Below are positions 45,566 to 54,239 of a stretch of 64,000 nt of DNA, piece after piece; the first letter of the stretch is position 1, and every line of letters starts with the position of its first letter. A program made the position numbers and the translations under genes. The notes beneath the pieces were generated by a model that saw only the letters and a list, made by a program, of their open reading frames with translations, had not been told where the DNA came from and searched no databases. The DNA is from Saccharopolyspora rosea. Its GTDB lineage: Bacteria > Actinomycetota > Actinomycetes > Mycobacteriales > Pseudonocardiaceae. The stretch covers positions 4,278,001-4,342,000 of the forward strand of contig NZ_CP102826.1 of NCBI RefSeq assembly GCF_025643595.1, in the 5' to 3' direction.

Positions 45566-46794
45566 GCCCGGACTCCCCCCGCGGTGAACGCGGGACGGGC
45601 AGCGGTCGCGGCGAGATCAGCGGTGAGCTGCCGCGCCGCGTGGTCGGCGCCGTAGACGAAGCGCATCACCGGACCGTGGCTGGGTGCGACCAGCGGACCG
45701 GTGAAGTACAGCCCCGGCACCGACGACTCGAAGTGCTTGCCGACCCGGGGAGTGCCGTCCAGCAACGTGATCCGGGACCGCAGGTGGGTGCCCACCATCG
45801 GCAGCCGGGACAGCTGCGGCGGGAACCCGGTCGCGCAGATCACGTGGTCGGCGGTGAACTCGCGGGTGTCGCTGCCGGACACCCGCAGCCCGAGCCGCAC
45901 CTGGTCCCCGGTCGGCTTGGCCCATTCGACGTGGTGGCCGACGTGCACCGGGAACCGGCCCTCGACGCGTTCCCGCAGCCACCACGCCCCGGCCGGGCCG
46001 AGCGCGCTGCGCGCCCGGTCCACCCGCACCGACTCGGGCAGCAGCCGGAACAGGTCCGGCCGTTCGGAGTAGAACCAGGTGGACAGCCCCGAACCGAGCC
46101 CCGCCTCGGGCTCCCGCATCCGCCTCCACAGTGGACGGTCGGGCAGCAGCGGGTAACCGTTCCACTCCACGCTCGGCGCGCGGACCAGCAGCCGGGTGCT
46201 CGCGCCGCTCTCGTGCAGCAGGGCCGCGGTCTCCAGCGCCGACTGCCCGGCGCCGACCACCACGACCTCCTGGCCGTCGAAGCGGCTCAGGTCGTCGTGA
46301 TCGGAGCTGTGCGTGCAGTTCTCCCGCGGCAGGTCGGAGAACACCTGCGGGATCTGCGCGAAGTACTCGACACCGACCGCGACGACGACGCGCCGGGCGT
46401 GCGCCCGTTCGCCGTCGGACAGCGTCAGCGCGAACCGCCCCGACGCGCGGCTGATGTCGGTGACCATGACCTCCTCGACCTCCAGGCCGCGGCCCAGCTG
46501 GAACCACTCGCCGTAGTCGACGAAGTTCTCCACCGACACCGGCACGCCGTAGTCGGCGTAGTGGCGCCCGGTCTCCAGGCAGAAGTTGCGCAAGGTGTGC
46601 GTGCCGTCGGGGTCGGAGAGGTTCGAGGCGAACCCCTGCGACTTCAGGTACATCCCGCGCGGCATCCGGGACCGCCACAGGTGCATGGGCATCCCGAACT
46701 GGCGGTGCGCGACCCCGGCGCGGCGCAGGTGCGCGGCCAGGGAAAGACCGTACGGCCCGGCGCCGACGATCGCGACGTCGACGAGATCGTTCAT
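45562..46794 (-). CDS. FAD/NAD(P)-binding oxidoreductase (monooxygenase-like)
   Basis: A 410-residue flavoprotein with two dinucleotide folds: VAIVGAGPYGLSLAAHLRRAG at the N-terminus and EVVVVGAGQSALETAALLHE near residue 180. The C-terminal ICATGFPPQLSRLPMVG and VPGLYFTGPLVAPSHGPVM complete a flavin monooxygenase-like layout (lysine/ornithine N-hydroxylase and FMO relatives). A PGLYFTG ending is typical of this group. Overlapping starts and stops with the ATP-grasp gene and the sugar transferase show it is part of the exopolysaccharide operon. It may tailor a sugar or an amino group. Its exact reaction is unknown. Confidence 0.85.
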   Translation of the reverse strand: MNDLVDVAIVGAGPYGLSLAAHLRRAGVAHRQFGMPMHLWRSRMPRGMYLKSQGFASNLSDPDGTHTLRNFCLETGRHYADYGVPVSVENFVDYGEWFQLGRGLEVEEVMVTDISRASGRFALTLSDGERAHARRVVVAVGVEYFAQIPQVFSDLPRENCTHSSDHDDLSRFDGQEVVVVGAGQSALETAALLHESGASTRLLVRAPSVEWNGYPLLPDRPLWRRMREPEAGLGSGLSTWFYSERPDLFRLLPESVRVDRARSALGPAGAWWLRERVEGRFPVHVGHHVEWAKPTGDQVRLGLRVSGSDTREFTADHVICATGFPPQLSRLPMVGTHLRSRITLLDGTPRVGKHFESSVPGLYFTGPLVAPSHGPVMRFVYGADHAARQLTADLAATAARPAFTAGGVRA

Positions 46795-48116
46795 GTGTGC
46801 TCCTCCTCGAACAGCCGCTCCCGGCGGCGCTTGATCGGCCATTCCGGCGCCAGGTTGCGGCCCGGGACGTACTGGGGTTCGGCCAGTTCCGGGTGGCGGG
46901 CGCGCCGCGGGACCGGCAACGGCCGGACCGCGGCGCGACACGCCGTCCAGACGCACATCAGCGCGAACGGCAGCAGGTCGTCACGGGCGAACCAGGCGGT
47001 CTCGTCCACGCCGCGCACCGACGACAACCACGCCCGCGGGCGCAGTTCCCCCCGCCGCCAGTAGCGCAGCGCGGCGACCGGGTCGTAGTTCTCGACCAGG
47101 AACCGCCGCCCTTCCGGCGGTTCACCGGCCGGTACCGGTTGCCCGGTCAGGTCCACATAGGACGCCAACGCGACGTCCATGCCCGCGCTGTCGGTGAACA
47201 ACCGGAACTGGGCGCCCAGCCGCGGGTTGAAGTCCAGCAGCTTGTAGCGCCCGTCCCGGGCGTCCCAGCGGAAGTCCAGGTCGACGATCCCCCGGTAGCC
47301 CAACCGCTCCAGCAGTGCGGTCGCCTCCCGCGCCAGCTCCGGGTTCGGCCGGCAGCACCCCAGGCTGGTCAGCCCCGCGTGCGCGGGGTAGGAGCGCTCC
47401 TTGACCCCGGTGAACGCGGGCAGGCACGTCGAGGTCTCGTCGCAGTAGGCGTGGAAGAACCAGTCGGTGTCCGCGCCACCCGGGATGTACTCCTGCAACA
47501 TCAGGCCGCCCACCCCGGTCTTGCCGCAGCGCTCGTGGAGCTCGGACAGCTCGTCGGCGGAGCGCACGATCGTGGTGCTGCGGACCTTCTTCGCCCCGGC
47601 GGCGCACCACGGGGTCGCCAGCTTGGCGACCAGCGGGTAACCGACGCGCTCGGCGAAGTCCTGCGCCTGCTCCCACGTGGTGGCGGGCACCGCCTCCGGG
47701 CACGGCACGCCCATCCGCCGGCACAGCCGGTACATCGAGTACTTCCCGGCCAGCGCCCTCGGCAGCTCGCGCGGTGGCCGCGCGAACCGGTACCACGGGC
47801 TCAGCTCGGAGCCGTGCTCGGCGAGGAAGATCGCCCCGGCGTCGTCGGTGGGGATCAGCACCGCCTGGCGCCCGATCCGCTCGGCCAGCAGCTGGAGTCC
47901 ATCGAGGACGGAGTCGACGTCCTCGGGTTCCGGGCTCCACAGCCACCGGCCGCGCACGTAGCGCGAATGCGCCGCCGGGGCAAGGGAATCCTCGGCCACC
48001 GCGTACACCGGGACACCGGCCCGGCCCAGGCTGCGGATGACCCCGAGACCGCCGTGGTGCATGACGTTGGGGTCGAGCTTGAAGACCACCGCCGGGGTGG
48101 AGGTGTCGAAGCCCAT
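46791..48116 (-). CDS. ATP-grasp ligase-like protein
   Basis: A 441-residue ATP-grasp-fold protein (carbamoyl-phosphate-synthase/D-Ala ligase-like). The N-terminal domain begins AVVFKLDPNVMHHGGLGVIRSLG. The ATP-grasp core has KYSMYRLCRRMGVPCPEA, GYPLVAKLATPW, MLQEYIPGG and the metal-site ending GIVDLDFRWDARDGRYKLLDFNPRLGAQF. Such enzymes form amide or acyl-phosphate bonds, so a role in attaching an amino acid or acyl group to the glycan is plausible. ATG at 48116 is chosen over the adjacent GTG because AGGAGG is 5 nt upstream of it. It overlaps the FAD enzyme by 4 nt. Confidence 0.87.
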   Translation of the reverse strand: MGFDTSTPAVVFKLDPNVMHHGGLGVIRSLGRAGVPVYAVAEDSLAPAAHSRYVRGRWLWSPEPEDVDSVLDGLQLLAERIGRQAVLIPTDDAGAIFLAEHGSELSPWYRFARPPRELPRALAGKYSMYRLCRRMGVPCPEAVPATTWEQAQDFAERVGYPLVAKLATPWCAAGAKKVRSTTIVRSADELSELHERCGKTGVGGLMLQEYIPGGADTDWFFHAYCDETSTCLPAFTGVKERSYPAHAGLTSLGCCRPNPELAREATALLERLGYRGIVDLDFRWDARDGRYKLLDFNPRLGAQFRLFTDSAGMDVALASYVDLTGQPVPAGEPPEGRRFLVENYDPVAALRYWRRGELRPRAWLSSVRGVDETAWFARDDLLPFALMCVWTACRAAVRPLPVPRRARHPELAEPQYVPGRNLAPEWPIKRRRERLFEEEHT

Positions 48117-48126
48117 CACCGCCTCC

Positions 48127-49473
48127 TCACAACACCTGGCGGTGCGGCACCGCGTCGAACTGGAAGGTCGTGTCGAGCACGCGCGGGCAGTCGCGCGCCC
48201 AGTCGTAGCGCGCGCCCGGGTGCGCGGTGTGGATCACGGTGACGTCCCAGTCCCGGCCGCGGGGTGTCTTCTCGCTGGTCATCCGGGTTCCGTCGGGCAG
48301 CGTGAGGCTCGGCACCAGCGGGTCGTGGTAGTGCACGTCGATGCCCAGCCGCCGCAGCCCGGTCATGATCGGCAGCGACGGGGACTCGCGCAGATCGCGC
48401 ACCCCGGCCTTGTAGGTCACCCCGGCGATCAGCACCCGGGCACCGGAGTGGTCCACGCCCGCCTCCGCGAGCATCTCCACCACGCGCCGCACCACGCGCT
48501 GCGGGCGCTGGTCGATCGACCGCATCGCCTGCTCGATCAGCGGCACCGGTTCGGACAGCTGCCACAGCAGGTAGTGCGGGTCGCACGGGATGCAGTGGCC
48601 GCCCACCCCGGGTCCGGGGAAGCTGCCGAGGAAGCCGTAGGGCTTGGTGCCCGCCGCGATGGTGACCTCGATCGGGTCCAGTCCGAGTTCGCCGCACGCG
48701 TCGGCGATCTCGTTGGCCAGCGCCAGGTTCACCGCGCGGAAGATGTTCTCGTACAGCTTGGTCAGCTCCGCGGCCTCCGGCGAGCTGACCAGGTACACCT
48801 CGTCGGTCATCCGCCGCACCACCCGGGCGGCGCGCTGGGCGCAGCGCGGCGTCACCCCGCCGACCACGCGCGGGGTCTCCCGCTGCACGTGGTCGAGGTT
48901 GCCCGGGTCGATGCGCTCGGGGCTGAACGCCACGTGCACGTCGGCGCCCACCTCCATGCCCCTGGCCCGCAGCGGTTCGACCAGCAACCTGCGGGTGGTG
49001 CCGACGAACGTGGTGGACGTCAGGATGATCACCTGCCCGGCGCGGGCGCGGGAGACCACCTCCTCGCACGCCGAGCGCAGCGCGGACAGGTCGGGTTCGT
49101 GCTCGTCGTCCACCGGGGTGGGCACGCACACGATCACCACGTCGGCCTCGGACAGCACCGCCGGGTCGGCGGTCAGTCGCAGGCTCCCCGCGGCCAGGGC
49201 GCCGGCCAGCCCGCGCCGGTCGGCGTCGGGCAGGTCCACCTCGCCGTCGGTGATCGCGCGCAACCGCTGCTCGCTGATGTCGTAGCCGGTCACCTGCGCG
49301 GTCAGCGACCGGAGCGCGTAGGCGGTGGGCAGTCCCACGTAGCCCAGGCCGACGACCACCACCGACTCGCTGCGCGTCGCCGGAGTGGCCCCGGTGGGGT
49401 CGAACACGACCAGCCGGTCGGCCAGTTGTCGTTCCCGGCCGTTGATCGCCAGGGAAAGCTGGTGCTCGGTCAC
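48127..49473 (-). CDS. nucleotide-sugar dehydrogenase (UDP-GlcNAc/ManNAc type)
   Basis: A 448-residue enzyme of the UDP-glucose/GDP-mannose dehydrogenase family that oxidises a nucleotide sugar C6 alcohol to the uronic acid in two NAD-dependent steps. Visible features are VVVVGLGYVGLPTAYAL (NAD fold), FSPERIDPGN, the AELTKLYENIFRAVN helix with the catalytic lysine, and the nucleophilic cysteine in GPGVGGHCIPCDPHYL. The GGHCIPCDP form is characteristic of the N-acetylated-sugar dehydrogenases (WecC/WbpA type). GTG at 49473 follows a GGGAGGG site. Its product would make the exopolysaccharide acidic. Confidence 0.93.
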   Translation of the reverse strand: MTEHQLSLAINGRERQLADRLVVFDPTGATPATRSESVVVVGLGYVGLPTAYALRSLTAQVTGYDISEQRLRAITDGEVDLPDADRRGLAGALAAGSLRLTADPAVLSEADVVIVCVPTPVDDEHEPDLSALRSACEEVVSRARAGQVIILTSTTFVGTTRRLLVEPLRARGMEVGADVHVAFSPERIDPGNLDHVQRETPRVVGGVTPRCAQRAARVVRRMTDEVYLVSSPEAAELTKLYENIFRAVNLALANEIADACGELGLDPIEVTIAAGTKPYGFLGSFPGPGVGGHCIPCDPHYLLWQLSEPVPLIEQAMRSIDQRPQRVVRRVVEMLAEAGVDHSGARVLIAGVTYKAGVRDLRESPSLPIMTGLRRLGIDVHYHDPLVPSLTLPDGTRMTSEKTPRGRDWDVTVIHTAHPGARYDWARDCPRVLDTTFQFDAVPHRQVL

Positions 49474-49581
49474 GGTCCCTCCCGATTCGCCGTGGTGCTG
49501 GGAAAACCGTCGCATCGCGGCGGTGCGGCGGACTCCCGCAGCGGGGTGAGCGGGACTACCGAATGGGAAGGACGCGGACGA

Positions 49582-50316
49582 TCAGCGCGCGATCAGCTCG
49601 TGCCGCAACCGCTTGGCGACCAGGCGCAACGAGCCGTCCCGGTCGCCGACGTAGGTGCGCGGCAGCGCGTGGCGTCCGGACAGGTCGGACCGCCAGATCG
49701 CGCAGCCGTAGTCGTAGACCGACTCGACGGCGGCGACCGCGCGCGCGTCCAGATCGCCGTAGGGGTAGCAGAAACCGCGGACGTCCTGGCCCGACACCTC
49801 GGCCAGCACGGCGCGGCTGTCGGCCACCTCGTGCACCAGCTCGTCTTCGTCCAATTCGGACAGACGCTGGTGCAGCACGCCGTGCGAGCCGATCTCCACG
49901 CCCGCGTCGGCGATCTCGCGCACCTGCGCGGGGGTCATGAGCCGCTTGCGTGGGCCCTCCGGGTCCCAGGCGTTGAGCCCGCCCATCCGCCCGGCGATCA
50001 CGAACACGGTGGCGCCGAAGCCGTGGCGGGCCAGCGCGGGCAGCGCGTTGAGCACGAAGTCGGCGTAGCCGTCGTCGAAGGTCAGCCCGACCAGTCCGCG
50101 GTCGTCCCCGGTCTGGCGGGCCAGCATCAGCTCGTGCATCGACACGCCGCGCAGCCCGGACCGGCGCAGCCAGGACAGCTGCCGCTCGAATCGCTGCGGG
50201 TCGACGGTGACCAGGTACGGGTCCCGCGCGTACACCGAGACCGAGTGGTACATCAGCACGTACGGGAACGGACGGCCGCTGTCGAACCGGGTCCCCGTGC
50301 TCACCGTCTGCGTCAT
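49582..50316 (-). CDS. polysaccharide deacetylase (NodB homology)
   Basis: A 244-residue carbohydrate esterase family 4 protein. The substrate-facing start is VLMYHSVS. Motif 1 is GLTFDDGYADF with the metal-binding aspartates, motif 2 is EIGSHGVLHQRLS with the histidine pair, and RGFCYPYGDLD is motif 3. It removes N-acetyl groups from hexosamine polymers and fits a cluster that oxidises N-acetylated sugars. No signal peptide is evident, so it may act on cytosolic or lipid-linked intermediates, or the start may lie further upstream. It is the first gene of the exopolysaccharide region on the minus strand, separated from the next by 108 nt. Confidence 0.88.
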   Translation of the reverse strand: MTQTVSTGTRFDSGRPFPYVLMYHSVSVYARDPYLVTVDPQRFERQLSWLRRSGLRGVSMHELMLARQTGDDRGLVGLTFDDGYADFVLNALPALARHGFGATVFVIAGRMGGLNAWDPEGPRKRLMTPAQVREIADAGVEIGSHGVLHQRLSELDEDELVHEVADSRAVLAEVSGQDVRGFCYPYGDLDARAVAAVESVYDYGCAIWRSDLSGRHALPRTYVGDRDGSLRLVAKRLRHELIAR

Positions 50317-50422
50317 GTCGCGGCCCGCCTCCCTCACCAGCAGGAACGGCGCAACCGTACGTCGCGCGTCGTGCCCCGGGGATCCGGTCGCTGCGGTACC
50401 GCCACTACCCCACCGGCACGAT

Positions 50423-52126
50423 CTACAGCGCGCCGTACTCGCCGACCCGGCGGCCGGCGAGCCAGGTCTGCAGCACCGCCGTCCGCCAGCGGGCGCGGCC
50501 GGGCGGCGGCTCCAGCGGGTCCTGGTCGAGCAGGACGAAGTCCGCCCACTTGCCGGGTTCCAGGCTGCCCCAGGCGTTTTCACGGTGCGCCGCGTGCGCG
50601 GCGGCCAGCGTGAACGAGCGCAGCGCCTCCACCGGTGTCATGGCCTGGTCGTGGTACCAGCCGCCGAGCGGTCGGCCGTCCCGGTCGGTGCGGGTCACCG
50701 CGGCGTGCAGCCCGTCGAAGGGATTCTCCGAGGACACCGGGAAGTCCGAACCGGACGCGATGGGCGTGCCCTGGTCCAGGATCGTCCGCCACGCGTAGGC
50801 GCCCGCGATCCGCCGGTGCCCGACCCTCCGCTCGGCCATGTTCATGTCGTCGGTGGCGTGCACCGGCTGCATCGAGGCGATGAAACCGTTCGCCCGCAGC
50901 CTCGGGACGTCGCCGGGTGCGAGGACCTGCGCGTGCTCGACGCGGTGCCGCAGCCGGCTGCCGGTGGCGGCGAGCCCGGCCTCGTAGGCGTCCAGGACCA
51001 TCCGGTTGCCCGCGTCGCCGATCGCGTGGGTGGCGACCTGGAAGCCGTCCCGCATGATCGCGGTGACGCGGCGGCGCAGCTCCGCGGCGTCCAGCTGGGG
51101 CAGTCCGGAGTTGCCCGGGTCGTCGTCGTAGGGCTCCAGCATGGCCGCGCCGTGGCTGCCCAGGGCGCCGTCGATGTAGAGCTTGACCGTGCCCACGCGC
51201 AGCAGGTCGCCGGCGAACGAGTCGCCGCGCGCCGCGGTGCCGAGTTCGGTGTAGGCGTCCCAGCTCAGGAACGAGTTGGTGCGCACGGTCAGCTCGCCCG
51301 CGGCCGCCATCCGGTGCAGCACGGCGAGTTCGGCCGCGCTGGTGCCCGCGTCGCTGACCGCGGTCAGCCCGACCTGGTTGAGCCGCCGCTGCGCGGCGCG
51401 GTAGTGCTCCCGGACGTCCTCGGTCGTCGGCTGCGGCAGCCGGTCCGCCACGAGGTCCTGGGCGGCGTCGACGAGCGCGCCGACCGGTTCGCCGCCGGGC
51501 GCGCGCACGATCTGACCGCCCCGCGGGGTCGGCGTCTCGCGGTTGATCCCCGCCTCGCGCAGCGCGGCGGTGTTCGCCACGCCCGCGTGCCCGTCGACGC
51601 GCACCAGCCACACCGGCCGATCCGGGACCACGGCGTCCACGTCGGCCGCGGTCGGCAGCCGCCCCAGGCCCCAGATCACGTCGTTCCACCCGCGCCCGGT
51701 GATCCACCGCTTCTCCGGGTGCCGCGCGGCGAAGTCGCGGAGCCGGTCCATCGCCTCGGCGAGGGACCGGGTGCCCACCAGGTCGAGTTCGGCGGTGAGC
51801 GCGCCGAGCCTGCCGAAGTGCCCGTGCGCGTCGTGCAGGCCGGGGATGAGCACCCGGCCGCGGCCGTCGACGCGCCGGGCCCCGCCCGCGCTCGCGACGT
51901 CGAGCCCGGCCACCCGGCCGGTCGCGTCGACGAGCAGGTTGCGGAAGGTGCGCGGACCGCGGGCGGTCAGCGTGAAGCCGCGGACGTCGTCGACGAGCAC
52001 CCCGCCTTCCGGCGAGGGCGCGCACCCGGCCGCCGCGCCGCCCGCGACGGCCAACCCGGTCAACGCCAGGAACTGGGCACGGGTGATCCGGGGACCTCGG
52101 GAACGTCCGCAGCACGCCTGGCACAT
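50423..52126 (-). CDS. exported YtcJ-type amidohydrolase, probable lipoprotein
   Basis: A 567-residue amidohydrolase_3 protein with an export signal: RGPRITRAQFLALTGLAVAGGAAAGC, a Tat-like n-region with Thr-Arg in place of Arg-Arg and a lipobox AAGC (Cys about residue 35). The metal centre includes PGLHDAHGHF (HxH), VATHAIGDAGN, RVEHAQVL and SGSDFPVS. The C-terminal WGSLEPGKWADFVLLDQDPL closes the sandwich domain. It is a paralogue in family of the cytosolic protein at 984, but the two differ in location and length. The ATG has GGAGGGG upstream. Substrate unknown. Confidence 0.87.
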   Translation of the reverse strand: MCQACCGRSRGPRITRAQFLALTGLAVAGGAAAGCAPSPEGGVLVDDVRGFTLTARGPRTFRNLLVDATGRVAGLDVASAGGARRVDGRGRVLIPGLHDAHGHFGRLGALTAELDLVGTRSLAEAMDRLRDFAARHPEKRWITGRGWNDVIWGLGRLPTAADVDAVVPDRPVWLVRVDGHAGVANTAALREAGINRETPTPRGGQIVRAPGGEPVGALVDAAQDLVADRLPQPTTEDVREHYRAAQRRLNQVGLTAVSDAGTSAAELAVLHRMAAAGELTVRTNSFLSWDAYTELGTAARGDSFAGDLLRVGTVKLYIDGALGSHGAAMLEPYDDDPGNSGLPQLDAAELRRRVTAIMRDGFQVATHAIGDAGNRMVLDAYEAGLAATGSRLRHRVEHAQVLAPGDVPRLRANGFIASMQPVHATDDMNMAERRVGHRRIAGAYAWRTILDQGTPIASGSDFPVSSENPFDGLHAAVTRTDRDGRPLGGWYHDQAMTPVEALRSFTLAAAHAAHRENAWGSLEPGKWADFVLLDQDPLEPPPGRARWRTAVLQTWLAGRRVGEYGAL

Positions 52127-52341
52127 CGCAACCCCTCCGCCCGCAGCACTGATCGACCGCACGCGAAGCTACGACCACTTGGTTGACCAGTCAATCAACT
52201 TTCCGGGGCAATCGCCGCACCGGGCACCAGCGATGCTCGCGCCCGCGGCAAGGATCGCTGCCGCTCGCGAACCGGTCGAACCGGCCGTTGCCGAGCGGCT
52301 TCTCAGCGCGGTCTCAGACCGGTGCGCTAACGGTGGGGACC

Positions 52342-53004
52342 ATGACTCGAACGACGACCCCGGCCCACGCGGGCGGCCGGGTCCGCATCGGCGCGGCGGG
52401 CGCGGGCCTGCTCGCGGCGATGCTGCTGCTGGGCTGGGCGGTCCACGACGACGTGCCCGGCATCGACGCCGCGGTGCGGCACGCGGCATCCGGCACCGCG
52501 CACACCGCCTTCGGCCACCTCGCGATGCTGTGGCTGGGCGTGTTCAACCCGCGGCTGCCGCAGATCGGCTTGGTGCTCATGGTGCTGTGGACGGCCTGGG
52601 CGGCCCTGCGGGGACGCCGCGATCTCGCCCTGCTGCTGGGCAGGACGACCCTGGTGATGGCCGCGTGCGCGGCCGAGGTGCAGTTCAAGTACCTGTTCCG
52701 GCGCGAACTGCCGATCCACCTGCCGCCCGGGATGCACCGCTATGCCTACCCCTCCGGGCACACCACCGCGGTGGCGGCGTTCGCGATCCCGCTGGTGATC
52801 CTCACCGCCCGGCTCGCGCACCGCCACTGGCGCACCGCGGCGGTGCTGGCAGCGGCGATCGTGACCGTCACGGCCACCTGCCTGGTCGCCCTGGGCGCCC
52901 ACTACTTCACCGACGTCGTCGGCGCCACCCTCGGCACCACCGGCGTAGCCCTGCTCACCGCCGCGCTCCTCGACCTGCTACCCGCGAAACCCCGGGCGGC
53001 GTAG
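52342..53004 (+). CDS. PAP2-family membrane phosphatase
   Basis: A 220-residue integral membrane protein of the phosphatidic-acid-phosphatase type 2 family, with about five to six hydrophobic helices. The three active-site motifs are KYLFRRELP, YAYPSGHTT (PSGH) and LVALGAHYFTDVVG (histidine and aspartate of motif 3). It dephosphorylates lipid phosphates or polyprenyl pyrophosphates; next to an exopolysaccharide cluster, recycling of undecaprenyl pyrophosphate is an attractive but unproven role. The ATG has GGTGGGG upstream. A MITE hairpin lies 160 nt after its stop on the same strand. Confidence 0.9.
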   Translation: MTRTTTPAHAGGRVRIGAAGAGLLAAMLLLGWAVHDDVPGIDAAVRHAASGTAHTAFGHLAMLWLGVFNPRLPQIGLVLMVLWTAWAALRGRRDLALLLGRTTLVMAACAAEVQFKYLFRRELPIHLPPGMHRYAYPSGHTTAVAAFAIPLVILTARLAHRHWRTAAVLAAAIVTVTATCLVALGAHYFTDVVGATLGTTGVALLTAALLDLLPAKPRAA

Positions 53005-53128
53005 GCGTTCTCGCGGCTTCGGCGGTCGACCGGCCTCGAAGTCGGGTGACTCCGGACCCGTCCTGGCGTTCGGTGAGGCGGCGTTCGGCGCATTCCTCGA
53101 CGCCGTGAAAGGCGGGCGGTTCGGCTGA

Positions 53129-53297
53129 GTGCCTGTCTTTGAACCTGCTCCCGGAACAGGCGTGGCAAGCGGCGCCAGCCGCTTTCTCTTTCGGTGAGTA
53201 CGCAAGCAACCTGCACCGCCGCGGGTTCTCCGATGGGCACAGCGGCGCGTCAGCGCCTCCGTGGGGGGCGGTGGTCGGGTGACGGGCGGGCCGCTGA
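53129..53297 (+). mobile_element. MITE copy C, left part (interrupted by IS)
   Basis: Begins GTGCCTGTCTTTGAACCTGC like copy A and carries the same hairpin with T-rich tail (53167-53184). After position ~53230 the centre diverges from copies A and B. At GGCCGCTGA the IS is inserted; the rest of the element resumes after the IS. A TGA precedes the left end (53126-53128). Confidence 0.75.
53167..53184 (+). terminator. MITE-borne terminator-like hairpin (copy C)
   Basis: AAGCGGC-GCCA-GCCGCTT then TCTCTTTC, on the same strand as and 163 nt beyond the PAP2 gene. Confidence 0.55.
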
Positions 53298-53318
53298 GTG
53301 CCTGTCTTTGATCTTGGG
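53298..53318 (+). repeat. left terminal inverted repeat of the IS
   Basis: Twenty-one bases identical to the complement of 54240-54260. The first 14 are shared with the MITE ends. Confidence 0.92.
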
Positions 53319-53344
53319 GGGTACCCGGGGGCGGGTATGAGAGA

Positions 53345-53397
53345 GGGCCTTTGCTAGTGATCGTGACAGCACATCAAGATCGACACAGCAAAGGCCC
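53345..53397 (+). promoter_or_regulatory. inverted repeat just before transposase start
   Basis: GGGCCTTTGCT (53345-53355) pairs perfectly with AGCAAAGGCCC (53387-53397), ending 8 nt before the TTG start. In a readthrough transcript this stem would occupy the ribosome-loading region, a known way for insertion sequences to avoid activation by outside transcription. Application here is inference. Confidence 0.45.
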
Positions 53398-53405
53398 GAT
53401 CCGCT

Positions 53406-54239
53406 TTGTACACCACCGCGCCGGCTGCCGGCTCGACGGCCCGTGCCCGCCGTTACCCCTCGGACACCACCGACGCCGAATGGGCAGTGATCGAGCCCCT
53501 GCTGCCCGCCCCGGCCTGCCGCACCTGCAGCGGAGGGCGTCCGGAAAAACACCCCCGCCGGGATGTCGTGGACGCGATCCGCTACTTCGTCGACAACGGC
53601 TGCAAGTGGCGGGCCCTGCCCGCCGACTTCCCGCCCTGGAAGACCGTCTACGGGTTCTTCACCCGCTGGAGCCGCGACAACATCGTCCTGGGCCTGCGCG
53701 ACAGGCTGCGTGAGCAGGTCCGCGCCCGCACCGACCGCCACCGCACCCCCAGCGCCGGGATCATCGATTCCCAGTCGGTGCGGGCCGCCGAAACCGTCGG
53801 CCGCCACACCCGCGGTTTCGACGGCGGTAAAAAGATCAACGGCCGCAAACGCCACATCGCCACCGACACCCTCGGCCTGCTGCTGGGCGTGTCCGTGACC
53901 GCCGCCCACATCACCGACCGCCGCGGCGCCGAACTCCTCCTGCGCTACCTCCACACCCGCCACCCACGCCTGGAACTGGTCTTCGCCGACGGCAACTACA
54001 GCGGACGCCTGACCACCTGGACCCAGGCCGCCCTGGGCATCACCCTGCACATCGTCCGCAAAATCGCCGGACAAACCGGCTTCCACGTCCTGGCCCGCCG
54101 CTGGGTCGTCGAACGCACCCTGTCCTGGATCACCCAAGCCCGCCGCACCGTCCGCGACTACGAACGCCTCCCCGCCCACTCCGAAACCATCATCAACTGG
54201 GCCGCCATCACCCTCATGACCCGCCAACTCACCACCTAA
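53406..54239 (+). CDS. IS5-family transposase (DDE)
   Basis: A 277-residue transposase with an N-terminal DUF4096-type domain (RRYPSDTTDAEWAVIEPLLP, NGCKWRALPADFPPW) and a DDE catalytic core. The probable triad is Asp in GIIDSQSVRA, Asp in LVFADGNYSG and Glu in RRWVVERTLSWI, the last with the family's Y/R/E-type spacing. The only usable start in this frame is TTG at 53406; a TGA lies 14 codons upstream. No frameshift is needed, unlike two-frame relatives. The weak start plus the upstream stem suggest low expression. It is the likely source of transposase for the MITEs in this window. Confidence 0.93.
   Translation: MYTTAPAAGSTARARRYPSDTTDAEWAVIEPLLPAPACRTCSGGRPEKHPRRDVVDAIRYFVDNGCKWRALPADFPPWKTVYGFFTRWSRDNIVLGLRDRLREQVRARTDRHRTPSAGIIDSQSVRAAETVGRHTRGFDGGKKINGRKRHIATDTLGLLLGVSVTAAHITDRRGAELLLRYLHTRHPRLELVFADGNYSGRLTTWTQAALGITLHIVRKIAGQTGFHVLARRWVVERTLSWITQARRTVRDYERLPAHSETIINWAAITLMTRQLTT

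Noticed and set aside
53351-53713. An upstream overlapping frame that might be a first transposase frame (orfA)
   Set aside because: The 277-residue frame alone contains the complete N-terminal and DDE domains; the overlapping frame has no transposase motif.
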